DNA of 64,000 nt, taken from positions 20,415,255 to 20,479,254 of the forward strand of contig CM046008.1 in assembly GCA_025175895.1 (NCBI GenBank), written 5' to 3'. This document shows, piece after piece, positions 11,508 to 23,729 of this stretch. Source of the stretch: Wurfbainia villosa (Eukaryota; Streptophyta; Magnoliopsida; Zingiberales; Zingiberaceae). The notes beneath the pieces are model-generated. The model was not told the origin of the DNA. It worked only from the letters and a program-made list of their open reading frames with translations, and did not search any database. The position numbers and the translations under genes were made by a program. Numbering within the stretch: position 1 is the first letter of the stretch; the number at the start of each line of letters is the position of its first letter.

Positions 11508-12231
11508 ATGCTAAAGAGGTTTAGCATGTCGAAATCCAAGAAAGGTTACCTTCCCATTAGGCATGGGATACACCTTTCGAAGTCTATGTGTCCGCGCACA
11601 GAAGATGAGAGGATTTGCATGAATAAGATTTCCTATGCATCCGCAATAGGATCTATCATGTATGTTATGTTATGTACGAGGCATGATATATCGTATGCTC
11701 CGAGCATCATGAGCAGATATCAATCTGATCCAGAAATGAATCATTGGGCAGTTGTTAAGACGATCCTTAAGTACTTAAGAAGAACTAAGGATGTGTTCCT
11801 AATATATGGAGAAGGGGACATGGTGATACGCGGGTATACAGATGCCAGCTTCCAGACAGACAAGGATGATTCCAGGTCTCAGTCTGGGTATGTATTCACA
11901 ATGAATGGAGGCGCAATAAGCTGGAAAAGTTCCAAGCAAGACACTATAGCGGATTCTACCACTAAGACAGAATACATTGCAGCTTTGGAAGCAGCAAAGG
12001 AAGTGGTTTGGATCAAGAAGTTCATCTCTGAACTTGATGTGGTCTCATCAATGATCCAAACATATGCTTCACCGCTATCATTTGATTAGAGAGATCATAA
12101 GTAGGAAGGAAATACAAATCGAGAAGATTCCCACTGAAAAGAACTTAGCAGATTCTTTAATTAAGGCCTTACCTCAAAGTAAGTTTGAGGGTCATGTTAG
12201 AGCTTATGGTATTGGATACCGTGGCGATTGA
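11508..12231 (+). pseudogene. F RT C-terminus and RNase H, broken
   Basis: In order: KKGYLPIRHG, MYVMLCTRHDISYA, YLRRTKD, then RNase H motifs GYTDASFQTD, SGYVFTMNGGAISWKSSKQD and TKTEYIAALEAAKE. After SELDVVSSMIQ a deletion removes the usual CDNNGA segment and the frame stops at 12087-12089. The last piece (HLIREIISR, ADSLIKALP, VRAYGIGYRG) continues in another frame to about 12231. Confidence 0.85.
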
Positions 12232-12251
12232 CATTAGGCCAAGTGAGAGTT

Positions 12252-13192
12252 TGTTAGTAATATATATGAGATGTGCCCTAAGGCAATCGCCTTATGGTTG
12301 TACCATTTATTTGATAAATGAAGATTCACTATTTGAGTATACATATTTTCATGTATTTGATTAGATCTTAAACTCATTTACTGAATGTCCGCAATACGAT
12401 TCATAATATGAGAGAATTTGTGATTGGATCACAACTAGTGAGTATCTCTACATGTGTAATTGTGATGTATTGGAATTATCCCTAGTCGATGATTTGATGG
12501 ATTCAGACGCCATCGATTCTGTTGAGACTAGCACAAGGTATACTCTTTAGTTTATCCAAGCAGTTGTTTCTCACTGGTTGGAGACATTGGAATGTTCGGA
12601 GTTGATCGTGGATGCTAGTTATGGTAACTAGTTCATTAGAGTGACCAGCTGTAAGACTTTATATAGTTCTTTGCATATATGGATATGTCAATGAAGTTCT
12701 TACAGCAGCTTAAGTGCAATGTTCCTTCGACTTACGGTATTCAAGTCATCTTGGTCATGAAGACTTATGCTTTGACATCTTAAGCAAGCATCTCCGAGGA
12801 GATGTGGACCCGAGATGATTGGGTTAAAGTCGAAGTGGCCGAAGGTGTTTGAATAGCCTATAAAGGATTCACCACTCCTTGTGAGGAGATGTATACCCTT
12901 GGCCTCTCGTTGGATTGTTACTAAAGTCTTTGGCCAAAGTATTACATGTTTAGAGTAAGGTACTCTTGGATACATGTGTAGTAACTAGAATCCGTAAGAC
13001 GAGGAAATGATACTTGGGCTAGGTGTGACGTAGTTAGCATAGTGGGGACTAACACTATAGACCATGTCCTGAACCAAGTGGGTATAAGATAAGTGAAGAG
13101 AACGGGGCACTAATCATTGTAGCTGCTGAAGGGTTTCAGAAATGGTTCTGAGATCAACCGTTGATTTTCTGGTTAATTGGGGATCATGATGT
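12252..13192 (+). repeat. F 3' LTR, first part
   Basis: It begins TGTTAGTAAT just after a purine-rich AAGTGAGAG, which serves as a weak polypurine tract. It is cut by element A; the first copy of the GATGT target duplication is 13188-13192. The sequence holds several perfect short inverted repeats, for example GCTGTAAGA/TCTTACAGC and CTAGTTA/TAACTAG. Confidence 0.82.
13188..13192. other. Target site duplication of A, left copy (GATGT)
   Basis: GATGT stands directly left of the TGTAGGGA terminus of A and is repeated at 21935-21939. Five bases is the normal copia duplication length. Confidence 0.95.
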
Positions 13193-15037
13193 TGTAGGGA
13201 ATTCTATATGCCAAATGGCATATGCGCAACGGAAAATAGGATCCCTTCCAAGTGATCCATGCGAAAGCAAACTCGTATAAAATAAATTTCTCTAAACCAA
13301 ACCTATCTTATAGGAGAGGATTACCTTTGTTGCGTGCCCTTTGCAATCCCGCTTTTCCTTGGATGTGTTGGATCTTTTAGCACGTTCAAATGTCCGTGCC
13401 TCTATATGTATCCACACGAGCAAGCTCTTGTCTCACAAAAGAAAAACTAGAGGAGCTCTCCTTTACTTCTTGCTAGAGAAGTCCCTAAAGGAGAGGAAGA
13501 GAGGGAAAAGGAGAAAGGAAGAAGAAGACTCCTCTTCTTGCTAGCCTACACTCACAAACCCACACAACCAAAGCTTCCACCAAGCTCTCTCACAACCACA
13601 ACAACACAACCAAAGCTTCCACCAACAACAAAGCCAATCCTTTTTTTTTGGCCGGCCACTTAGGGTGTCTTTTATAGGGTTGGAAAAACCCTTTCACCTC
13701 CACACATTCAATGCAATCCATTGCATTGAGACATATCCTTGTTTGGCCGGCCACTTAAGGAGACAAAAACCAATTTGTCTTCTTCCACCTCATCTAGCTT
13801 AGGTGGATGCTTAGGTGGATGCTTAGGTGGCATGCTTATGTGGCATTCTTATGTGGCTTTCATGCATGTTGAATTAATCTTATTAATTCAATTAAGCTTA
13901 TGTTATCATATTGAATTAATCTTATTAAATCAATAAGGTAACATATTGAATTAATCTCATTAAATCAATTAGCTAAAATTCTCATTAAGCTTAAAGTCCA
14001 AAAACCATTTTGTACTTAAGCTTATTCCCAAATTATTCTAGTCAAACTAGAATACTCTAATTCCTCTAATTATCATGCTCTTTGTGTGTGACCCTATAGG
14101 CTCTCATAATGTTGGCAGTGGACCTAAACTCTTTTAGATACACAAGCAATGAGCGGCATCTAGCAATACATCATTGCTACCCAAGTTACGAGATAAGTCA
14201 AGATCCGACTAACCTTTCCGTGACTACTATAATATATGACCGTGTCCTTCTATCCTTGATATCAGTTGATCAATGAGGCATAGACCGTGTCATCCTCGAT
14301 CAATCTATGTGTTTCTTGATCCCTGAGTAAACTAACTCAAACAAATGAGCTCAATATCTCATATTGACTCATTCGAGCATGGCCATGCGTTTTAGTAGTT
14401 CTACTCAATCAAGGGGCCCATCGATATCACTCTCGTCATATGAGAGGGATAGATCCCATCTACATCACTCACATCCCTCCGCATAATTTGTTATATACCC
14501 AGTAATCGCCTTTATGGTCCACCCTGTTACGGGTGACGTTTGACGATACCAAAGTACATAACTCCTTATGTAGGAAACCGTAGTGACTTCAGGTCTGAGG
14601 ACTATTCATACCAATAGTCACATGAGAAAGTTTATGACACTCATATAACGATCCATGAAACTTTCTCATGGCGGGTCAGTTCAGTATATATTCTCTAATA
14701 TATACCCATGTGTCAACTCGATATCATATATCCATGACTTGTGAGATCAAGTCATCAATTGACCTACATGCTAGTCTTTATGTATTAATATTGCCCTTGC
14801 ATATTAATACTTGACTAGGAACATTTAGGAAAGTGTTCTCTCTGACCTCTCATAATCAATTCTCGCCAATTGATGTCTTTGTAGATAAGAACCTACTTTT
14901 CTAGGGCATTACTATATTTAATTTAGCTAGCAAGCAAGACTTAAATATAATAACCAATCCTTTGCCTTTATAGAATATGATACAAAATGTTCCCTATTCA
15001 ACCATCACATGATTGGTTCTTAGGGCTATAACTAACA
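13193..15037 (-). repeat. A 3' LTR (1845 bp)
   Basis: It matches 20111-21934. On + it starts TGTAGGGA and ends ACTAACA. A likely TATA box (TATAAAAG on the minus strand) lies at 13669-13676. Many small indels separate it from the other LTR. Confidence 0.93.
13669..13676 (-). promoter_or_regulatory. Putative TATA box in A 3' LTR
   Basis: TATAAAAG on the minus strand, conserved at 20583-20590 and in D at 46540 and 62937. The position is plausible for the U3/R border. Confidence 0.6.
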
Positions 15038-15047
15038 ATCTCCCACT
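15038..15047 (-). other. Polypurine tract of A
   Basis: The reverse complement reads AGTGGGAGAT directly before the LTR start. Confidence 0.88.
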
Positions 15048-15051
15048 AGCA

Positions 15052-16800
15052 CTAGTACCAATCACTATGATATCTAATACCTAGTGACCTAGTGTGACCA
15101 TCATGCTTCCTCTCGTACAAAGCCTTGGTCAATGGATCTGATGTTAGCTTCGTTTGCATACTGCATATCCTCACATCTCCTCTATCGATGATCTCTCGAA
15201 TGAGATGGAAGCGCTGTAGTATGTGTTTGGTCCGCTGATGTGATCGAGGTTCCTTAGCCTGTGCAATAGCCCCATTGTTGTCACAATAGAGGTCTATTGG
15301 ATCTGCAATGCTAGGAACTACCCCAAGTTCACTGATGAACTTGCGGAGCCAAAGACCTCCTCTTTGCATCGATCTTTGCAATATACTCGGCTTCATTGTA
15401 GAATCGAATCGCTGTTTCTGAACTCTTCCAGCTTACAGCTCCACCATTCAGGCAAAACACGTACCCCGATTGCGATCTATAGTCATCCTTGTCTGTTTGG
15501 AAGCTTGCATCACTGTAACCCTTTACAGTTAGCTCCTCATTGCCTCCAAATATCAGGAAATATTCTTTCGTTCTTCGTAAGTACTTAAGAATATTTTTGA
15601 CTGCTATCCAGTGACTTTCACCTGGATCTGAATGGTATCTACTCGTCATGCTCAAAGCATACGAGACGTCAGGACGAGTACAAAGCATGGCGTACATGAT
15701 AGACCCTATAGCTAATGCATAAGGGATCTTATCCATGCGATCTCTCTCCTCCTTAGAAGAGGGACATTGAGTCTTCGAAAGACTCACACCATGTGATAAA
15801 GCGAAACCCTTTCTTAGAATTTTGCATAGCAAAACGATCTAGCACTTTATCAATGTATGTACTCTGACTTAGGCCAAGTAATCTTCTAGATCTATCTCTA
15901 TAGATCTTGATGCCTAGAATATAGGCAGCTTCACCTAAGTCTTTCATCGAGAAACAATTCTCTAACCATATCTTCACAGATCGAGTGAGGGAATATCATT
16001 TCCGATGAGAAGTATGTCATCTACATACAAGACAAGAAATACAATCAAGGTTCCCCACTATTTCTCTTGTAGACACAAGGCTCATCTTCATTCTTGATGA
16101 AACCAAACTCTTTGATTGCATCATCGAATCGAAGATTCCAACTTCGAGAGGCTTGCTTTAGTCCATAAATGGACCTTTGCATACCTTTCCAGATGCTTTG
16201 GATCTTCAAAACCCTCGTTGTGTCATGTACACATCTCGAGTAGCTTTCCATTGAAAAAGCGGTTTTGACATCCATCCGCCAGATCTCATAATCATGGTAG
16301 GTCATAATAGCAAGTATGATCCGAATGGATTTAAGCATCGCAACTGGTGAAAAGGTTTCTTCATAGTCAATACCATGAATTTGTTTGAATCATTTAGCCA
16401 CCAATCTACCTTTATAGGTATGCTTATTACCATCCATGTCAGTCTTTACTTTAAAGACCCACTTACACCCAATGGGTTTTACCCCTTCAGGTGGATCAAC
16501 CAAAGTCCATACTTGGTTAGTGTACATGGATTCCATTTCGATCTCATGGCCTCTAGCCATTTCTCTAATCTGGGCTCATCATAGCTTCTTGATAGGATGT
16601 AGGCTCGCCAAGATCGACAATACATCACCGTTGTCAGTCAAGAGAAAAGAATATCTCTCGGGTTGACGACGGATCCTATTAGATCTACGAAGAGGTTGGT
16701 CTACTTGAACAGGTGTTTGCTCCACAACTCTTTGGGCAACAAATTCGTCATCCACAACACTTTGTGGTGCCTGTTCATTTTCCATCGAAGCCTTAGTGTT
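15052..16800 (-). pseudogene. A RT and RNase H, broken
   Basis: Read on the minus strand: acidic linker with QRVVEQTPVQVDQPLRRSN, the RT opening (VHTWLVYMDS-type region in other frames), MDVKTAFSME, SIYGLKQASRSWNLRFDDA, catalytic YVDD at 16016-16027, then YILGIKIYRDRS, MYAMLCTRPDVSYALSMTSRY, and RNase H motifs KGYSDASFQTDKDD and YCDNNGAIAQAKEPRSHQ. The reading frame changes at least four times and has several stops. It ends at the polypurine tract. Confidence 0.85.
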
Positions 16801-17860
16801 ATCATCATCTTGAACTTCTTCAAGATGAATTTTACTCCCACTAGTATTTCTAGAAATAAATTCTCTTTCTAGAAAGACAGCATTTCAAACAAACACTTGC
16901 CAAGTGTGGGATTGTAAAAGTAATATCCCTTAGTTTCCTTGGGATATCCTACAAAATAACACTTATCCGATTTGGGTCCTAGTTTATCCGAGACTTGACG
17001 CCTAACGTAAGCTTCACAACCCCAAATCTTTATAAAAGACATTTTGGGACTCTTCCGGTCCATATCGATATGGTGTCTTTTCTACGGCTTTTGATGGAAC
17101 GCGATTAAGTGTGAAAGCTACTGCCTCTAGAGCTAAACCCCAAAAGGAAGTAGGTAGATCATCGGCTCATCATTGATCGTACATTCATATCTAATAGAGT
17201 ACGATTTCTCCTCTCGGATACACCATTCCATTGTGGTGTTCCGTGGAGTGAGTTGGGATATTATCCCACACTCACCAGTGATCACGAAACTCTTGACTAA
17301 GGTATTCACCACCTCGATCCGATCAAGTAGCTTAATACGCTACCAAGTTGGTTTTGTACTTCATTCTTGAATTCTTTGAACTTTTCAAAGGATTCGACTT
17401 ATGTCTCATCAAATATAAGTAGCCAAATCTACTCATATCATCGCTGAAAGTAATAAAGTACTTATAGCCTCCTCTGCTTCGACATTGAAAGGGCCACATA
17501 CATCGCATGTATGAGTCCTAACAAATCCGTCGCTTTCTCGCCATGTCCACTAAATGGAGTTTTAGTCATCTTTCCTAAAAGACAAGACTTGCATACCTCA
17601 TATGATTCAAAATCAAATGAGTCCAATAATCCATCTTTATGGAGTTGGGATATGCGTTTTCATTTATGTGACCTAGGCGATGCGAGATATGTCCGGTTCA
17701 AATCATTCGATTTGAACCATTTTGGTATTTACGTTATAAATTGGGTTTTCTAAATCTAGAACATAGAGACCATTCATAAGTGGTGCATTACAATAGAACA
17801 TTTCATTTAAATAAATGGAACAACATTTGTCCTTTATTATAAAAGAAAAGTTTTTCTTGT
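16801..17860 (-). pseudogene. A integrase region, heavily broken
   Basis: Readable parts on the minus strand are GAG-pre-integrase (CSIYLNEMFYCNAPLMNGLY, about 17740-17840), a zinc-binding HLGH/CESC-type stretch around 17600, and the C-terminal part KIWGCEAYVRRQVSDKLGPK with CYFVGYPKETKGYYFYNP (16869-17040). The core carrying the catalytic triad is split among frames. Confidence 0.75.
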
Positions 17861-18130
17861 CTAAACAAGATACGTAATTATGTTCTTTGTCAATGCAGGT
17901 ACATAAAAGCACTCCTCTAGTTCTAAGATAAGCCCAGTGGGCAAAGACAAAGAATATGTTCCTACAGCTACAGCAGCAACTTTTGCGCCATTGCCTACTC
18001 GTAGGTCCACTTCGCCCTTTGCCACTATTCTACTATTTCTCAGTCCCTGCACATTAGTACAAATGTGAGATGCACATCCGGTATCTAATACCCATGTAGA
18101 AGAAATAGATAGATTAACCTCTATAAGCAA
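17861..18130 (-). pseudogene. A aspartic protease
   Basis: The minus-strand frame reads STWVLDTGCASHICTNVQGL, a typical copia protease active site with Asp-Thr-Gly, followed by the VDLRVGNGAKVAA flap segment and ELEECFYVPALTKNII. It loses frame just after this and joins the GAG-pre-integrase segment out of frame. Confidence 0.83.
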
Positions 18131-18940
18131 TACGTAACTGAAACGAAGTACTTCTCTTGTTCTTTACTTCCTCAAGGTAGACTTTGCCCGCTTCCAAAGG
18201 TCCATCTCACCAATGGAAGCACCCCTCCTTAGGTACTTTACCTTTACCCTTTGAAGTGGATGAATTGGCCTTGCCTTTGGCTTGGGTCTTACCCTTGCCT
18301 TTGCGCTTACCTTTGTCCTTCTTGACCATTAGTACATTACTAACTTTCTTCTTGAGATTTGGTTCAGCAGTTCTTAACATGCTGAGAATCTCAGGCAAAG
18401 GTTTATCAATTTCATTCATGTTATAATTCATGACGAATTGATTGTATTCTTCAGCGATTGCGGGATAACATCGATTGCCAATTCTTGGCTCGTGGAAAAC
18501 CTAGTCTTTCAGGTTCTCAACGCGTACCCAATCATTTTGAGTACGTGAGTTCCTACAGTGTTCCTTCTTGCATCTTGCATGCAAAAAGAGCCTTAGACAC
18601 TTCAAAACGCTCGTCTAGCTTGTCCTTGATATAGTTGTTTCAAATGCTCAACCATATCATAGGCATCCATGTTCTCATGTTGCTCAAGCTCGAGTTCATG
18701 GTGGCAAGCATAAGGCATGACACATCTAATGTGTCATCTTGATGCTTCTTATAAGCATCCTTTTCAAAGACACAGTGGCCGTAGGCGGGTATTTCAGTGG
18801 GTAGCTGCTCTAGGACATATAGTTTGCGTTCTTGCTTGAGGATAATCCTCAAGTTCCTATACCGATCAAGAAAGTTTGCTCCATTGAGCTTTCCTTCTCA
18901 AGGACATCGCAAGTTGAGGGTGTGTCGTGTTAGATGACAT
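18131..18940 (-). pseudogene. A gag, broken
   Basis: The likely start is the ATG at 18940 (minus), equivalent to the D gag start. The copia gag core is readable in pieces: RIILKQERKLYVLEQLP, DAYKKHQDDTLDVSCLMLAT, and NYNMNEIDKPLPEILSMLRT followed by a long lysine-, glycine- and serine-rich stretch (18207-18340). The zinc knuckle survives only as CFHW before a stop. Several frameshifts are present. Confidence 0.78.
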
Positions 18941-20097
18941 GGTGATCTACAACATTAAAATGCAAAGTTAAGTATCATACCTAAATCATTTAATTAGGCC
19001 TTTAATTAAATGAGGCTCACTAAATTCTCATAGCTACTATTTAGCTATAAATTTATATGGGATAAAGATCCACATCATAATTCATCTTGAGTTAGCTTTG
19101 GCTAATCGCCCAAGGCGTAGTATAATTAGGTAGGCAATCTTTTGCCAATTACATCTGATGTAACTCTTTAATAGCTTTGGTTAAGTTTTAGATTAGTTTA
19201 GTGTTTATTCCTAAACGGCTTCGGTGTGGCGAGGGGCCTTCTTGGATATCGGAGCACCGACCACTTCTAAGACAAAGCTGATGTTCGAAAATCACACAAA
19301 ACTAATGTTAACACTTATGTTCAAAGCTAATATATGCCTCTACTTTCTTAACCAATTAAGAAAACACTTAATTAAGTCTTAACCAAGACTGATAGCGGGA
19401 CATCACGATTGTCCACTCGCACCCCTCCAAGATAAAATGCATTGCTTTGGGCAAACCCAATAACAAATGATCGAGGAAGTAGTGAGTACCAACTTTGGTA
19501 GGCATATCGTTTAGACTTATTAAGAAATAAACATGTATCATATACATATTAGCATACATCACATATAAGCTAAACTAATCATGCATCACATACAAGCTAA
19601 ACTAACATGCATCACATACATATTAAACTAACGTGTCATGGTTATGGCCCTTATTCTACAATCTTCTCAAGCCAATGAAAAGATTGATTGGTCAACCTAG
19701 GGATAGCATCTTCTCCTAAGTGCTTCCTTTTGGTTGTCTTGTGTGTTGACTTCCTCCTTGTAACCTCATCTTCCAATGGACCCTCCATCCTTGTTTTGTA
19801 CATTACAAAAGGAGAAATACTCGAGTTACATTCGAGTCTAAAACTAATTTTACAACAAGAATATTAGGAGAAAGGCACGACACGCAGGCCGTATTAAGAA
19901 TTACAACACACAATCACAAACTTTTGGGACTAGGCCATAACCATGCACCATGTCATTTTAACTTTTAAAAGACATTGGATATTTTATTATGTTTGAAAAT
20001 TTGCTAATGCAATTATCAACTCATAATAAAATTTATCCTACTTCTATATCACATATAAAATAGAGAAAACCTATTTTTATACGATCTTTCGCAAGTG
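18941..20097 (-). other. A leader (PBS to gag)
   Basis: About 1.16 kb of non-coding leader shared with C and D. It has three direct repeats containing CATGCATCACATACA-like sequence at about 19550-19631. It probably carries RNA packaging or dimer signals, which is inference. Confidence 0.6.
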
Positions 20098-20109
20098 GCT
20101 CTGATACCA
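20098..20109 (-). other. Primer-binding site of A
   Basis: The minus strand reads TGGTATCAGAGC, complementary to initiator tRNA-Met, one base from the 5' LTR. Confidence 0.92.
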
Positions 20110-20110
20110 C

Positions 20111-21934
20111 TGTAGGGAAATCTCGTATGCCAAATGGCATATGCGCAACGGAAAATAGGATCCCTTCCAAGTGATCCATGCGAAAGCAAACTCGTATAAA
20201 ATAAATTTCTCTAAACCAAACCTATCTTATAGGAGAGGATTACCTTTGTTGCGTGCCCTTTGCAATCCCGCTTTTCCTTGGATGTGTTGGATCTTTTAGC
20301 ACGTTCAAATGTCCGTGCCTCTATATGTATCCACACGAGCAAGCTCTTGTCTCACAAAAGAAAAACTAGAGGAGCTCTCCTTTACTTCTTGCTAGAGAAG
20401 TCCCTAAAGGAGAGGAAGAGAGGGAAAAGGAGAAAGGAAGAAGAAGACTCCTCTTCTTGCTAGCCTACACTCACAAACCCACACAACCAAAGCTTCCACC
20501 AAGCTCTCTCACAACCACAACAACACAACCAAAGCTTCCACCAACAACAAAGCCAATCCTTTTTTTGGCGGCCATAGGGTGTCTTTTATAGGGTTGGAAA
20601 AACCCTTTCACCTCCACATTCAATGCAATCCATTGCATTGAGACATATCCTTGTTTGGTAGGCCACTTAAGGAGACAAAACCAATTTGTCTTCTTCCACC
20701 TCATCTAGCTTAGGTGGATGCTTAGGTGGATGCTTAGGTGGCATGCTTATGTGCATTCTTATGTGGCTTTCATGCATGTTGAATTAATCTTATTAATTCA
20801 ATTAAGCTTATGTTATCATATTGAATTAATCTTATTAAATCAATAAGGTAACATATTGAATTAATCTCATTAAATCAATTAGCTAAAATTCTCATTAAGC
20901 TTAAAGTCCAAAACCATTTTGTACTTAAGCTTATTCCCAAATTATTCTAGTCAAACTAGAATACTCTAATTCCTCTAATTATCATGCTCTTTGTGTGTGA
21001 CCCTATAGGCTCTCATAATGTTGGCGTGGACCTAAACTCTTTTAGATACACAAGCAATGAGCATCTAGCAATACATCATTGCTACCAAGTTACTGAGATA
21101 AGTCAAGATCCGACTAACCTTCCGTGACTACTATAATATATGACCGTGTCCTTCTATCCTTGATATCGATTGATCAATGAGGCATAGACCGTGTCATCCT
21201 CGATCAATCTATGTGTTTCTTGATCCTGAGTAAACTAACTCAAACAAATGAGCTCAATATCTCATATTGACTCATTCGAGCATGGCCATGCTTTAGTAGT
21301 TCTAATCAATCAAGGGGCCAACCTATATCACTCTCGTCATATGAGAGGTATATATCCCATATAAATCACTCACATAACTCCTCATAATTTGATATATACC
21401 CGTAATCGCTTTATGGTCCACCTGCTACGGGTGACGTTTGACGATACCAAAGTACATAACTCCTTATGTAGGGAACCGTAGTGACTTCAGGTCTGAGGAC
21501 TATTCATACCAATAGTCACATGAGAAAGTTTATGACACTCATATAACGATCCATGAAACTTTCTCATGGCGGGTCAGTTTAGTATATATTCTCTAATATA
21601 TACCCATGTGTCAACTCGATATCATATATCCATGACTTGTGAGATCAAGTCATCAATTGACCTACATGCTAGTCTTTATGTATTAATATTGCCCTTGCAT
21701 ATTAATACTTGACTAGGAACATTTAGAAAGTGTTCTCTACAGCCTCTCATAATCAATTCTGCCAATTGATGTGCTGTAGATAAGAACCTACTTTTCTAGG
21801 GCATTACTATATTTAATTTAGCTGGCACAAGCAAGACTTAAATATAATAACCAATCCTTTGCCTTTATAGAATATGATACAAAATGTTCCCTATTCAACC
21901 ATCACATGATTGGTTCTTAGGGCTATAACTAACA
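20111..21934 (-). repeat. A 5' LTR (1824 bp)
   Basis: It mirrors 13193-15037 and is flanked on the right by GATGT at 21935-21939. A TATA-like TATAAAAG lies at 20583-20590 on the minus strand. Confidence 0.93.
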
Positions 21935-21939
21935 GATGT
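21935..21939. other. Target site duplication of A, right copy (GATGT)
   Basis: Identical to 13188-13192. F LTR sequence resumes immediately after it. Confidence 0.95.
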
Positions 21940-23239
21940 ACTACTAGGTGCCACTCATGATCGTTCTATAATTAATAGTTAATTATAGATGACCAACATA
22001 AACCGGGAACCTATTTGGTCACACGCATAACGAGCGTAATCCGAAAGATTTAAAACGAGATTGAGAATGAGATTCTCATATCCAGAGAAACTAGGTTTGG
22101 CTGGACCAAACAAGGAGCGAGCATGAAATCGTTTCAGTCGCAACGGAAGCATGGATGGGTCGAGTCTTATAAAGACATGATGGATGAACCAAGTTGATTT
22201 GGTTCTAATCCAATGGTGGAAAATAAACCAAAGTGGTTTGGTTTGTTTTAAACGAATGAACCAAAGTTGGTTCGGTTCGTTTTAACTTAAAATAGACCAA
22301 CTTGGTTCGATTTATTTTAACTTAAGTTATTGGAGCGGGTTAACGGGTTTTGGTTATGAACCAATAACTCTAAGGGGAAGGTTTCTTGATGATTAAGAAA
22401 TGCGTGCTCTATAAAAGCGCGGTTAGAGGTTTGGAGAGCTCTAAGTTTTGTTTTTGAAAACTTCTCTTCCTCTCCTCTCCCTCTCTTCTCCTTGCGTTGC
22501 CCAAGAGGATCCACACCCAGCTTGTGTCGCCGTCCACCTTTGTGCCACCGGCCTCCAGCTGCTGCCGGCCTCCTCTCCGATGACCCTCCGACAACCCACC
22601 TTGGCTTCGATGACTAAGGATCAGTCGACCACCTCCTTTGGCCAGCGCCAAGTCCTCCACCAAACTGTCTAGTTTTTGGACAGCTTGTTTCCTTCTTGTC
22701 AGAGTGTCGTTTGGACGGCATTTGGAGCTTCGACAGTGACTTCCTTGCCGGGGATTGGATCTCCGGTGATCCTCATAGGTGAAGGACCAAGGATTCGTCA
22801 AGAGGTTGACAAACACCTCTTCGGAGAAGTGAGTTTTTGGGGACTCGTTTTCAAATCCGAATTTTGATTTTGATTGTGATCTCCTCTCGATCACATCGTC
22901 TTCGACACGAGGCTAGTGACTCCTACGAAGACGAGACTCATAGCTTGGTGAAGCTATCTCGACGGTACTCGGCATGGATACGGATAGAGGCAATTCTAAC
23001 GTGAGTTGCTCCGGTTGATGTCATTCCCGCTGCACGTGATACATCAGGTATAACTAGCGTAATTTCTTTTTTTTTGTAAAATTTGAAATTGCAATTATGT
23101 CTACACATATTGTATCTTGCATGCGTGTGGTGTGTGTGTTATAATAAATTAGATTTATTGCTTTTAATTCTTCCGCTATGCACATGTTTACGAAACATGT
23201 TCGAACACACACTCATCGCGATGCCGGGGAAACCCAACA
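21940..23239 (+). repeat. F 3' LTR, second part
   Basis: This continues the LTR begun at 12252. A strong TATA box lies at 22410-22418 (TATAAAAGC). The likely right end is CCCAACA at 23239, giving about 2.24 kb of LTR in total. The end is placed by the usual CA terminus only, because there is no second LTR to compare. Open frames at 22409-22894 on both strands look like shadows. Confidence 0.72.
22410..22418 (+). promoter_or_regulatory. Putative TATA box of F LTR
   Basis: TATAAAAGC lies about 1.16 kb into the LTR without the A insertion, and a pyrimidine-rich stretch follows 40-60 bases downstream. Confidence 0.55.
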
Positions 23240-23729
23240 CATCAGTCGACTGATGCTAGCAAGAATCAACTGCTAATAGCCAGCAGTCGACTGTCAGCTT
23301 GGTTACTTCCCTGCAATAAAGAGTTAGCATAGAAATACAAGTAATGGATACTTTGACGGTTTCTTATCGTCTGATCTAGACCTAGACCTTTCCCGGGAAG
23401 TCTTAGTCGAATCGCCGCCTAAGTTCGTCCCCGTACAAAAGACACAACCTCACCATTACTCTGTACTCGTGCTTACCTCCGGTCCTTCTGACTCGTCTCT
23501 TAGCTTTCAATTTTCCACCTAGGTTCCTCGACTCCACGAGGTTCTCCTGGCGTCGCCCGACCACCACGGTTTCTCGTCCCGAGATTCTCCGGGTGTCACT
23601 GACCTTCAACTTAGCTTAAACAATTCCTACACACTTAACATAGATCTTGAGATAATAATAAGAGCTTAACTTTGAATCTTTTCCATAATCAAAACCTAGG
23701 TTTGATTATCTGGTGCCACTGCACTAACA
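23240..23729 (-). repeat. Probable LTR start of a further element 'H' (partial)
   Basis: This 490 bp has no coding signal. On the minus strand it starts TGTTAGTGC after GAGAT, exactly the look of the polypurine-tract/LTR border in A, C and D. That suggests the beginning of an LTR into which F (left) and B+ (right, at the polypurine tract) were inserted. No second LTR is in the window. It has the palindromes CATCAGTCGACTGATG (23240-23255) and CAGTCGACTG (23284-23293). Confidence 0.42.

Larger units (their letters stand above)
13193..21934 (-). mobile_element. Ty1/copia element 'A', complete but degenerate, 8742 bp
   Basis: Two LTRs of 1845 and 1824 bp, initiator-Met PBS, gag, protease, integrase, RT and RNase H in copia order on the minus strand, polypurine tract, and a 5-bp target duplication. 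Length, LTR size and gag opening resemble the plant Angela group; that lineage name is inference. A belongs to the same family as D (opposite orientation), and C is a related subfamily. Confidence 0.93.
10670..23239 (+). mobile_element. Ty1/copia element 'F', 3' half, interrupted by element A
   Basis: It keeps RT and RNase H (10671-12231) and one 3' LTR, which is split by A at 13193-21934. The 5' half lies left of G, outside the window. Element A inserted with a GATGT duplication at 13188-13192 and 21935-21939. F is therefore older than both G and A. Confidence 0.85.

Noticed and set aside
13341..13544. Duplicated 67-codon open frame (also 20260-20463) as a conserved small gene
   Set aside because: It is identical only because both copies lie in the two LTRs of A. 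It is on the antisense strand and lacks protein-like features beyond a Lys/Glu-rich end.
22409..22894. 161-codon minus-strand open frame in the F LTR as a gene
   Set aside because: It is antisense within an LTR, overlaps open frames on the other strand, and has no recognisable domain.
23403..23609. Small minus-strand open frame (68 codons) in the 23240-23729 spacer
   Set aside because: Arg-rich with no family resemblance, in sequence that looks like LTR.
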